Assembly (NCBI RefSeq): GCF_000835495.1
Contig: NW_015622549.1
Location: forward strand, 1 to 64,000
Length of the DNA stretch: 64,000 nt
Source: Cladophialophora immunda
Lineage: Eukaryota > Ascomycota > Eurotiomycetes > Chaetothyriales > Herpotrichiellaceae
Direction of reading: 5' to 3'
The translations under genes were made by a program, and so were the position numbers. This document shows, piece after piece, positions 54,784 to 64,000 of this stretch. The notes beneath the pieces were generated by a model, which worked only from the letters and a program-made list of their open reading frames with translations, made no database searches and had not been told where the DNA came from. Numbering within the stretch: position 1 is the first letter of the stretch; the number at the start of each line of letters is the position of its first letter.

Positions 54784-56919
54784 ATGTGGTGTTCTCGTCT
54801 CTGGCGCAACCAAAATTTTTCCAGCTTCTCTAAAGTCATCTCCCGCGAAACAAGAGCGATTCAGTGTCACCAAACACTTTGCACCTCTCCACGGACTTGC
54901 CATATTGGCCGAGTGAGCACCAAAAAACCAATCCCTGCTGCTCTTCACCATCTCCCGATCCAACAACATCATTTTCATTCCGCCGCTCCAGCGGCAGAAC
55001 CCACGATGGCGGGAGAACTCAGTGGTAAAGTCTCTTCGCTGACGCTGGAGGAAATGGGGAAGAGCAAGAACCCTATGGACTTCTATCGACAACACATCGC
55101 CGAGAAACTAGCTCCCATAGTCAACCGATCAGCCGCCGAAATTGTCCCCTTGATCCAATGGACTACGACTCTGGACAAGGGAGACTTCACTCTGGCTGTA
55201 CCTGCGTTGAAGGTCAAGGGCAAGCCACCGCAAGATCTGGCAAAGGAGATTGTCGCAGCGTTTCCCACGACAGAGGACACTTTCGTCACGGTATCCCAGG
55301 CTGGTCCGTTTATACAGTTCTTCGCCAAACCCCAACATCTGATCAACATGACAATCCCCGAAATCCTAAGCACCACCAGGGCATATGGCTGCAACCCTGC
55401 CCCTGGCCTGAAGGACCCGTCAGACCCGTCTAAGGGCCAAAAGAAAATCATCGTGGAGTTCTCCTCCCCAAACATCGCGAAAGAATTCCACGCCGGCCAC
55501 CTCCGGAGTACCATCATTGGTGGTTTCCTGGCAAAACTTTACCAACGCATGGGTTGGAATGTCCTGAAGATGAATTACCTGGGAGACTGGGGCAAACAGT
55601 ACGGCCTCCTGGCCAACGGGTTCAAACAATTTGGCAGCCAAGAGGAATTGGACAAGAACTCAATTGCACACTTATTTTATGTCTATGTCGAAATCAACAA
55701 GGTGAAACTCGCCCAGGACGAGCCCATCAATGAGTTGAAGAAGGAGATCAAGGAGAAAAAAGACAAGGGCGAGGACGTGTCGGCACTGGAAGAAAAACTT
55801 GCCCCTCTTGTGGAAGAAAGCGAGGATGAGAAGGCCCGGAAATATTTCAAGAGCATGGAGGAAGGCGACCCCGAGGCTTTGGCGCTATGGCAGCAGTTCC
55901 GGGATATGAGCATCAAGAAATACCAGAACACGTATGCCCGGTTGAACATTGAGTTCGATATATACTCTGGTGAGTCGCAGGTGAAGGCCGAGACAATCAA
56001 GCGGGTCCTGGATAGTCTGTTGGCACAGGGAATCGCAGAGTATTCGGACGGCGCGATCCTGATCGATTTTGCCAAACATGGCGCCAAGAAGCTCAACAAG
56101 GCAATCATCGTGCGAAAAGACGGCACGCCGTTGTACCTCACCCGAGACCTTGCCGCGATTTTGGAGCGATATAACGAGTACCACTTTGACAAAATGATTT
56201 ACGTGGTTGCGGATCAGCAGAACGAGCATCTTGCACAACTGTTCAAGACCACCGAGATCAGCGGGCATAAGGAAGTGGCGGAGAAGTGCGAGCACATCTC
56301 CTTTGGCATGGTGAAGGGTATGAGTACCCGAAAAGGGACCGTCAAGTTCCTGGATGATATCATTCAGACGGTCAAGGACACCATGCTCGAAGTAATGAGG
56401 AAGAACGATCAAAAATACGCCCAGCTGGATGACCCCGAGAGAGTTGCTGACGTGCTGGCCATTACTGCCATCATGGTGCAGGACTTGTCGGGCAAGGTCC
56501 GAAACGGCTACGAGTTCAACATCAACCAGATGACGGCGTTCGAGGGAGATACAGGTCCGTACTTGCAGTACGCGCACGCACGACTGTGTTCGATTGAACG
56601 AAAGGCCAATGCAGACCTGAGTGCTTTGAGCTCTGCGGATCTTTCCTTGTTGAAGGAATCCCACGCCATCAATCTGGCTCGTTCGCTGGCACAGTGGCCG
56701 GATGTGGTGCTCAACACGCTCAAGACTCGAGAACCTGCCACTGTCCTCACTTATCTGTTCAAGATGGCGCATGCGCTGAGTTCCAGCTACGACCACCTAC
56801 AAGTGGTGGGCAGCGAACCTGAGCTGCAGAAGGCTCGGTTGGCACTATACGAGGCTGCCCGACAGGTGTTGTGGAATGGCATGACCTTGCTGGGGCTAAG
56901 TCCGGTGGAGAGGATGTAG
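54784..56919 (+). CDS. Arginyl-tRNA synthetase, probably dual cytosolic/mitochondrial
   Basis: Class I synthetase charging tRNA-Arg. Seen: N-terminal ArgRS-specific domain; the HIGH-type motif FHAGH near residue 237; the long coiled insert with EEKLAPLVEESEDE; the KMSKS-like MSTRKG near 513; and a DALR anticodon-binding domain ending SPVERM. From ATG 54784 the product is 711 residues and begins with a 74-residue stretch rich in Arg, Ser and His and nearly free of acidic residues (WCSRLWRNQNFSSFSK), like a mitochondrial presequence. The next ATG, at 55006, gives a 637-residue cytosolic form. One gene serving two compartments through alternative starts is plausible. Single exon. Confidence 0.95.
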   Translation: MWCSRLWRNQNFSSFSKVISRETRAIQCHQTLCTSPRTCHIGRVSTKKPIPAALHHLPIQQHHFHSAAPAAEPTMAGELSGKVSSLTLEEMGKSKNPMDFYRQHIAEKLAPIVNRSAAEIVPLIQWTTTLDKGDFTLAVPALKVKGKPPQDLAKEIVAAFPTTEDTFVTVSQAGPFIQFFAKPQHLINMTIPEILSTTRAYGCNPAPGLKDPSDPSKGQKKIIVEFSSPNIAKEFHAGHLRSTIIGGFLAKLYQRMGWNVLKMNYLGDWGKQYGLLANGFKQFGSQEELDKNSIAHLFYVYVEINKVKLAQDEPINELKKEIKEKKDKGEDVSALEEKLAPLVEESEDEKARKYFKSMEEGDPEALALWQQFRDMSIKKYQNTYARLNIEFDIYSGESQVKAETIKRVLDSLLAQGIAEYSDGAILIDFAKHGAKKLNKAIIVRKDGTPLYLTRDLAAILERYNEYHFDKMIYVVADQQNEHLAQLFKTTEISGHKEVAEKCEHISFGMVKGMSTRKGTVKFLDDIIQTVKDTMLEVMRKNDQKYAQLDDPERVADVLAITAIMVQDLSGKVRNGYEFNINQMTAFEGDTGPYLQYAHARLCSIERKANADLSALSSADLSLLKESHAINLARSLAQWPDVVLNTLKTREPATVLTYLFKMAHALSSSYDHLQVVGSEPELQKARLALYEAARQVLWNGMTLLGLSPVERM

Positions 56920-59901
56920 GATGGAGTGACATGGAAGCACTCAGAAGTTCTGTCAAGTGAACGGGTGTTTGGACAGGGGTGGTCCTCGCATCTCGGCGGG
57001 AGAACCCGGGCTGGCATAGCTGAAAATGGATCGAAGGATTTTGACGGTTCGCGCTCGACTATCATGAAGTTCGGCTGTTGAGTTCATGCAACAAGACAAC
57101 TGCAAGCAGGGATGGCCGGCTGACCGGGGGGAGTTCATACAAGGGATCAGGCTGATAAGGACGTTAGAGCGGGTGCAGCAACTAGCTTCACAAAGCCGCA
57201 TTTCTGGTGTCCGGGGTCTCGGAGCTCGATGTACTAGTAGGTAGACTTTTTGATGAGCATGGTGCAATCCTTCCCCTTTTCAAGGCTGAACGGAAGGAGG
57301 GGTGCATGCCAACGTAGACGAAGTTGGGTTTAGTCAGGGCGAAAACTGTTTGCCAGCGTCACAGTGCGTTGGGCAGCCACACCAATGTGCCCTGCTCATA
57401 ATGTCGCCACCATCCCCTGCCACCACCCGGACCGCATCTGGAGGGGTAAAATTGTTGCTCCTCTTCTGTTATCGGATCGAAGACGAAGAAAGATTCCGCA
57501 GGCAGCGATCCCAAGGTGGACTGATTCAGGCTGATAACAGTGGAAGGCCGCGCAATGAAAACCCTCGCTCTGCCTTGGGGACAGGTGTTCTCGGTGCTGT
57601 GTCCTGATAGGTCGAAGTTTGAGAGAGTAGCAGGCAGAAGAGATCAATTGATGCGTGGATGGAGGGGTAGATGAACTGTTTGATAGCAAGGCGGGGGGAT
57701 GAGGATGAGTGGCAGCGAGCCTGAGGCACGCGTGCACGAGCACCAACACCAACACCAGCATCAGTGGTCAGCTCCCTCAGTACCCTAGCACCAGCATCAG
57801 CATCAGCTGGTCAGCTCCAATAAGTGAGCGAATCTCTTCACGAGCATCATCTGCGTGTAGGCTCCCCGCGTTTTCTCCTGCCCACCAGCAGGCTGCCGTG
57901 CCACAGGCCATTTCATGGTGTTGTATCACAATGCCATCCCCTATGTGAGCACCCTCCACGTTCTGGTCTGACACTTGGAAGACAATGGCAGGCTGGAAGC
58001 ATTCAGGCAGAAACACCATGGATCCATAGGCTGCATATGCAGTCGTTGGTCTGCTGTTGATTTGGGGGTTTGCCGAACCCTCTGCTGGGAGGGGGATGAG
58101 ATGTTCTCCTTCTTTGGCTGTAGGTTTGCTGCTCGACGCCTCCCTGTCGTTGATGTTATCATCGACACCAGTTCCCTCGAGGAGCGTGCAGCGTGGAGTT
58201 GCAAGCGAGGCGAGACGCTGAGGGCACCGAGGGTGGGATGGACGGAGGACAGGAGTGGCAGAACCGTGGCAGACACTGGCATTCACCATCCATCGAGTGG
58301 ATATCGAGTGTGTGCGGATGTAGCCTGCAACTAGCAAGCGACTTGTCGACGCCCTCGGCGCGCTGAATGGCTCCTAGAGTTACCGGGGACGTGCAGGTTG
58401 GGCAGCTCATTGGGCTTTATCTTCCATTCAGAAGGCAGCAATCCTCACGACAACGCGCATCACGCAACTAAAGGCTCCCGCTTACACCGGCCGGGGGCGA
58501 GGGCGATGGGAGATGGCGAGGATTTGAGGATTTCTTCAACGCCGGTCGGCGGATGCGCCCAAGGGCCATCACCCCTCTGGCTCACCCTCGCTGCCAGGCT
58601 TTGCTCGTTTTGCCGCGCCATTTTTTTTTTCTTTTCTCACTCCCTCACGGACCCTGGCTCTGGCAAAAGTGCTGGTGTCTGGAAAAATCACAAATCAAAC
58701 CAAGAGTGCTGCCTCCGACTCCAGTTCGTCACCCTGCAGCTGGTCACCAGTCATTCCTACACCCATCCCACCCTAGCTGCTGGATTTTTGGCACACCTCG
58801 TCCTCTGATTCTTCTCTCGGTCTCTCACTTACTCACACTCCTACACGCACGTCCAAGACACGCACACCCTCTCTCATGGCTACCCCTCGCTCCTCCTCCG
58901 CGTTGCCTGCCTAGAGCCACGCGTAGTGGGGTTGAGACAAGAATGACTCCCTTGCAGAAGAATATCCTGAGCACAAAGCGTCATTAACTCCTCCATCTCC
59001 TCCCTCCATCGCTCCATCCCTCCATTAGACTTCTGTCGAGGTTCAGCAGCGAGCTCTACAGTGCAGAGTTCCATTGAGCTGTGGCTGATCTCTGCAGGCC
59101 GCCTTTGCATTGACAGGCGCGCATATTCACCCGGCAAATCACCATCGCACACGAATACCACCCTCGTTCTGAGATCATCGTCGAGGCGACGGAAGACCCT
59201 GTGTCCGTTCACCCTTCCTCTCAAGCAGGAAACGGGCCCCTTGTGCGACCGGATTCTTGCATTTGCCATCTACCAGAGTCATTGTTACAGCACCCGAGTG
59301 TGGAACACGCCTGGAGGCAACCTGTAACCCGCGGCTCAAGAGCCAGTGGATCGCAAAAATACCACAAGGTGATTTGAGACGGAAAATAAAACTGAACCCG
59401 AAATGGACCCGCAACCACACGAACTGGACTGAAATCATTTGCGATCACCCAAAATCAACAGGTTGGAAGCGATTAGGTCTGAGGGCCAATCCATCTACAA
59501 GACTCTTGGGGGGCAGACGATAATAGGATTGCTATTTCAGCAACAAAAAGCCCCCGGCACGCCACGAGCCGCGGCCACTGGATCAACCCCTCAAGGAGGA
59601 TATCAGCGCATCGTTTCGGTGATTTTGCCAGCCTTTGGCCGCCCCGCGCCTCCGAGCAGCCTTACGGGCCGGGCCCCTGCAAAATAAGTACCTTGCCGTG
59701 AATTTTTAGCGCATCATCTATCGGTCGGGGCCCCTGTCACTCCACTTCCCAAGCCGACACGAACCACTTCCCCCCCTTCTGGTTTCCACCGCCTCCATCA
59801 CATAAACCCATCTCTTATTCACGTCCAGGCATAGGCTGGTACGCTCAACAGTATCAACCACCTTCACCAACTTGTCTCGGGCCTGTATTGCCGCCGTTTC
59901 C
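56920..59901. other. Large intergenic region (3.0 kb), no gene seen
   Basis: The left part is the ArgRS 3' flank. A 186-codon minus-strand frame at 57777-58337 lacks any recognisable domain. CAGCATCAG-type simple repeats occur at 57745-57810, and pyrimidine-rich tracts at 58620-58900 and 58990-59030, the latter possibly leaders of the next gene. Unannotated 5' UTR introns or a non-coding RNA are possible. Confidence 0.5.
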
Positions 59902-61869
59902 ATGCACGACTCTGACCGTCGTCGTCCCCGGGCAGCCACTTGCGAAGACTGGGACGAGGACACCCAGTCGGCCCTTCCCGGCTCTCAAACCAGTGCCAAT
60001 GTCTCTGCCAAACGCTCTCAGCAAGACCTTGCTCTGCGACAACGCGAGAAGAATGAATTCAATGCCGACGGAGGCGACTCGGGCTACGCCAGTCGGGCTG
60101 GCACCGTAGCGAGTGAATCCACCTCAGGTCGGCGCAAAATGCCAGATCTGAAGCTCGACACCGCCGGAATCCGTGAACGAGAACGCAAGCCTTACCTTGT
60201 CTCTCAAAATGGCCACTCTCGACCTACCAGTCGCCGCCAGTCATCGTCCCAATTAAATGAACCTTCATCGGAGGCTAGACCTCATAAAGCCAAGCATGAC
60301 TCGCATGAGCGAGGGCCTGGCGGCAGCCACGACTACTATGTCAAACACGTCGACACAAGGCAAGATCCCTCTCGGGCTTCCAGAGCGGCTCCGCCGCCTC
60401 CCTCTGCAGTGGCAGTCAAAACCTTGGTTCCGAAAGGCACAAAAGATGACCAAGCCGTACCTGTCAAAGTCCGACGGTCTTCCTCTACCCAGCAATCTAG
60501 ACCGATGAGCATGTACTCCAATGCTGCCGTTCCAGTACAGTACATCAATCATCCAATGTATGGGCCTCCATCCGTTGCAACATCAGGATATGCGACCCCG
60601 GTCACGCCCAGCATGCCCTACAGTCCGATGCCATATTCATATGTCGTTCCTGCGCCGTTACCGACTCCGTCGTATGCGGTCTACCAGCCACTTCCCTCTT
60701 ACTTTGACCAACCCACTATCCCTGAACCACGCTCAGCGAGACCGAGTCGACAACCAAGCCCGGCTCGCCGGTCGAGTGTCTATGGCGAGCCTGTCATTCG
60801 TCAAGGGTATCCTGAATCTGGAATGGCGACGCTCGAACGAATTCCTTCTAGAGAGACTCGGCCGCTGCCGTCGTCTCAAAAGTCTATCCGCAACCTCGAA
60901 GAGGATGATCGGGCAATCATGCCACCACCGCCACGACCAACCCAACCTGAAGTCGTCCTGTCACGTCGACCCAGCAACCGAAGAGCGAAGACGTATCACC
61001 CGCAAGAGCCACAACATCGCGAAAGGGTGGTGTACGAGCCGGAACGCTACGATAGCGATGACGACCACGAATACAGGCCGTCTCGACCTCCTCCATCGGC
61101 TTTTCGTGACCGCAGAGAATCTTCTTCTCGTCCACCCTCATCATACCGCGCACCTGGGCTTCCAGAGACGCGCGATCGGCCCTTGCCCAGAAAATCCGTC
61201 TCTTATTCGGCAGGGACGACCGTCACAAAAGTTGTTGCAAGCTCGACTCCACACAATATGCCTCGTCGCATGACCGTCCCTTTAGAGGAAAAGGAAGCCG
61301 AGATCGAAGAATATCAGTCGAGGCGAAACAAAACATCCAATGAGTTGACCGCTGAAGCTCTTCGTGATTTGGATCAACGCAATTCAAGTTCGAGATCGGA
61401 AACAGGAAGTAACTTCAGTCGGCAGTCGTCCTCCAAGGATTCATCTGGCCGCGGAAGAAGTCAGACCAGCGGCACAAAGACTAGCATCACCCTTCCCGGT
61501 GGCTTGAACATGACGATTCCTCCCGATTATATCAACAAAGATGGACGACCTCTCAGCATCAGCATCGGCGGGCTCGTTCTATCAGTGGGCGCCGAAGGCA
61601 AAGAGAATGAGCGACCCAAGGAGCAAAAGAGGATCGAGCGAGCACCGAGCGTTGCGAGTCGGGGCTCCAAAAAGAGTGTCTCCAGCAGTGTCATTTCGGC
61701 TCGGGAGAGGGATCGAGAGATGTCCACATCCAGACGACCTTCGTATCTGGAAGAACGAGGTCCAAGCCTGAGATCGAGTCGTCAGGCTAGTCGAGCCCCC
61801 AGCATGAATCGACGTAGCCAGGATTATTCTGCTCGCCAAAGCGTCGACTACAGCTACCTCGATCTATGA
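59902..61869 (+). CDS. Large intrinsically disordered protein, function unknown
   Basis: A 655-residue single-exon protein dominated by Ser, Arg, Pro, Gln and Tyr; no enzymatic domain recognised. A Pro/Tyr-rich stretch at about 215-285 (YSPMPYSYVVPAPLPTPSYAV) and many RRxS sites suggest kinase targets and multivalent binding. The only segment that looks ordered is near residues 535-570: TSITLPGGLNMTIP, then NKDGRPLSISIGGLVLSVG, which alternates hydrophobic and polar residues like a short beta-structure. Ends in a conserved-looking VDYSYLDL. The start is the first ATG of the frame (59902). Could be a scaffold or wall/polarity-associated factor; not known. Confidence 0.85.
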   Translation: MHDSDRRRPRAATCEDWDEDTQSALPGSQTSANVSAKRSQQDLALRQREKNEFNADGGDSGYASRAGTVASESTSGRRKMPDLKLDTAGIRERERKPYLVSQNGHSRPTSRRQSSSQLNEPSSEARPHKAKHDSHERGPGGSHDYYVKHVDTRQDPSRASRAAPPPPSAVAVKTLVPKGTKDDQAVPVKVRRSSSTQQSRPMSMYSNAAVPVQYINHPMYGPPSVATSGYATPVTPSMPYSPMPYSYVVPAPLPTPSYAVYQPLPSYFDQPTIPEPRSARPSRQPSPARRSSVYGEPVIRQGYPESGMATLERIPSRETRPLPSSQKSIRNLEEDDRAIMPPPPRPTQPEVVLSRRPSNRRAKTYHPQEPQHRERVVYEPERYDSDDDHEYRPSRPPPSAFRDRRESSSRPPSSYRAPGLPETRDRPLPRKSVSYSAGTTVTKVVASSTPHNMPRRMTVPLEEKEAEIEEYQSRRNKTSNELTAEALRDLDQRNSSSRSETGSNFSRQSSSKDSSGRGRSQTSGTKTSITLPGGLNMTIPPDYINKDGRPLSISIGGLVLSVGAEGKENERPKEQKRIERAPSVASRGSKKSVSSSVISARERDREMSTSRRPSYLEERGPSLRSSRQASRAPSMNRRSQDYSARQSVDYSYLDL

Positions 61870-63557
61870 AACATTCTGCCTCCTGTACCATGTCTCTCGG
61901 CCAGTCTTTGGAGCGGAGTTGGTTATCTGTCTATATCCCTTTTTTTTTGACTCTGGGTTGGCTATTCTCACGTGTCGTTTTGTCAGCGTTCTGGTTATTT
62001 CAATCTTGATGACAGGGGACCTTTTAACCCCTTGATCTCTTTGTTGTCTTCTTCAGACATGCTGTGCTTCGCAAAGGGGCCTGCTATGCTGGCGCCGCTG
62101 CCGCTGCTCTTCTGCTTGGATTGGGATATTTGCCGACCTTTCTTCCGTTCAAAAAGCAGATCTCAAAAAAGTCCAAACACAAAAGTTGTTTGATACCCTC
62201 GGTCACGCGCTGTGTGTATTTACGACCGAAAAGCGAAAACAAGGCAGGATTTCTGTTTCCATCTGCTTATCCGATGAGCAGATGGAACCATGGTGGCACT
62301 TGAATGCCACATGAAAAGCAGCAAGCGGCACTTTTTCTTCGGGATGATGTGTTTACACAATATTCTGACTTTTATCTCCTTGTTTTCTCTCTCTATTTGA
62401 TGGATATGCTGTGTCTCTTACCGAAGGATCTGGTCCTCTGGGGTTGATCTGGCTGGCCATATCAACATAGAATTCTGGTGGTTGGAGGATATAAGCAGGA
62501 TGCCGACAGGGCACCCTCCTGTCGAAATTCGGATTGGGGATAGTTCCAGAGGTCGAAGTGTGCACTTTCCAAGCTTTCGGCGACGATGTTATGAATATAT
62601 ACGATGGGATGATGTGAATGAACTGGCATGGCACTGCAAGGATACCAAATCGACGTGGACGGGCCAAAACTTTCTGGGCTCGACTACGGGCTGTCCTCGC
62701 GCAGCCTGGACGCCCCGATCCGACCAAGGGCGCACACTCGTCCTCCTGAGCTACATATATGGAGGATTCAGCGGGTTATACACTCTTGTCGAGCGCGCGA
62801 CAGCCCCCAGGCAGACCCGGAAGCCCTACTTCCCTGACTGAGCAGATAGCAAAGAATATTCATGGCCGAGCCATAATAACAACGCGAAAACATTTACCGG
62901 CTCAAGAAACCTCTAGAGAGAGTGTGTGATATTTTTGACCTCTCGGCCTTTTTGTGATTGTTTCTTTTCCATCTACTTGGGGGTATCTTCATCCCGTCGG
63001 GCTCGTTTCGTTACTCGTTAACTACAGTAGCTAGGGGAGGTCCCTTTTGGTCGCCCCGTTGTATCTCTGTTCTCGGCATGCGGGCATATCTCAAGCCCAA
63101 GCACGGTACCCTCATCAATCCTGGTGAGGTGTGAACTTTCGCTTTTCCTTCTCTTGCAGGGGGCTCTTTCTTCTGTGCCTGCTTGGATATTATGGTCCAC
63201 GACCACGGCGTCCTGTCTACTGGAATATGTCCCTGCTCGTGACATTTCTATCTCGTACCCACGCGTGGGCATCGACGTCCATTATCCGCGTGGGGCGTGT
63301 GTCAGCGCCGGTAATTGGATGCATCTGAGAAGGAGACGTAGACAGAGAGGGTCACCGGTCGGCGAGCCTTGACATCTCATGCTGGCGTAGAGGCCATATG
63401 CCATCTAGTCGTCGGTATTGCTCATTTTCCTTTCTCGCTGGTAGGTGCCTGGCTTGTTTTGACCGGAAAGATGGAGCTCTAGGCAATCCCTTTCTTTGTT
63501 GGGCTGGCGCTGTGACTCTGATCGTGCTCATGTTCGCTTGTTCGTGCTCAGGCCTGT
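61870..63557. other. Intergenic 1.7 kb, no firm gene
   Basis: Convergent: 3' flanks of the disordered-protein gene (+) and the right-edge gene (-). A 119-codon plus-strand frame at 62482-62841 has no recognised domain. Long 3' UTRs are likely. Confidence 0.5.
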
Positions 63558-64000
63558 CTATTCGCCATGCTTGATCCCCAGGAAGTGAATGCCCTCCAGA
63601 TTGAAGTGGTACAGCAATTTCAAAAAGTCAGCTTCGTCGCACATCCGTGCCCGCTTGTCCGCTAAGGAGGTCTTATCTTCGAGGACGGAGCGGACTTTCT
63701 CGCGGACTAGGTGGAAGACTTTGTCGCGCTTCTTGCGGGAGACAGACCGCTCGGCCGGGCTCGGGCGGGGCTTGCTGGACTGGTCTTTCAGCAGGCCGGG
63801 GAGGTTGTCTTCGTCTTGGTCGTCGACGTCCATGAAACCGGACCATTCCTCTTCCTCTTCGCTGTTGGGGCCGTCCTGCATGTTCTCGACTTCCATCAGC
63901 GTCGCTTCGTCGGCGGGGCCATCGTCGAGGGGGATGTCGTTCTGCGCACACCACGTGCGGTAGCTCTGGTCCAGCATGCTCAACACGCTGCTCGTGCCCA
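63558..64000 (-). CDS. C-terminal part of an unrecognised protein (5' end beyond window)
   Basis: The frame is open from the right edge to the stop at 63558, giving at least 146 residues. Seen: a highly acidic stretch (NSEEEEEWSGFMDVDDQDED), a basic Ser/Pro segment (KPRPSPAERSVSRKKRDK), then a helical end LADKRARMCDEADFLKLLYHFN. The acidic-then-basic layout suggests a nuclear or nucleolar protein. I do not recognise the family. The start lies outside the window. Confidence 0.7.
   Translation of the reverse strand, partial: GTSSVLSMLDQSYRTWCAQNDIPLDDGPADEATLMEVENMQDGPNSEEEEEWSGFMDVDDQDEDNLPGLLKDQSSKPRPSPAERSVSRKKRDKVFHLVREKVRSVLEDKTSLADKRARMCDEADFLKLLYHFNLEGIHFLGIKHGE

Noticed and set aside
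57777..58337. 186-codon minus-strand frame
   Set aside because: Composition of translated simple repeats and no domain.
62482..62841. 119-codon plus-strand frame
   Set aside because: No domain recognised; probably 3' UTR sequence of a neighbour.

Overview
The window reads as nuclear DNA of a filamentous ascomycete fungus (Pezizomycotina). Most genes carry short GT..AG introns of about 45-115 nt, there are three Zn2Cys6 regulators, two cytochromes P450, DAL5- and DHA-type MFS transporters, a GPI-anchored GH128-type wall protein and an FLC/TRP-like membrane protein. A black-yeast (Chaetothyriales-like) origin would fit the catabolic gene content, but that is a guess. All exon models were read by eye from splice sites and frame; each spliced length given is divisible by three.

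Layout. (1) 1-3385: 3' part of an uninterrupted Ty1/copia retrotransposon and its probable 3' LTR. (2) 3.7-17.8 kb, 'module A': a 13-bp minisatellite, DAL5-like MFS transporter, Zn2Cys6 regulator, short-chain dehydrogenase, metallo-beta-lactamase-fold hydrolase and a Baeyer-Villiger-type flavin monooxygenase. Dehydrogenase, BVMO and lactonase-like hydrolase form a logical alcohol-ketone-lactone-hydroxy acid series (inference). (3) 18.7-20.3 kb: a secreted Thr-rich surface protein with a C-terminal WSC-like domain. (4) 20.8-37.4 kb, 'module B': Zn2Cys6 regulator, P450, fumarylacetoacetase-family hydrolase, MFS transporter, small cupin, second P450, Zn2Cys6 regulator. No PKS, NRPS or terpene synthase is seen, so both modules look catabolic or tailoring rather than a complete backbone-making cluster.

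(5) 38.1-64 kb is mostly housekeeping: an HRP1-type RNA-binding protein with an exceptionally long 1.38-kb intron, an FLC/TRP-like protein, a DUF7924-like pseudogene with two in-frame TAA codons, a GH128-type protein in a very GC-rich block, NADH-cytochrome b5 reductase, a GIG1/DUF3605 protein, an NFKBIL1-like protein, arginyl-tRNA synthetase with a possible mitochondrial presequence, a large disordered protein, and the C-terminal end of an unrecognised gene running off the right edge. The accessory-to-core switch falls at about 37.4-38.1 kb.

No tRNA, rRNA or CRISPR array was recognised. The strongest leads are the two catabolic modules and the oversized HRP1 intron.
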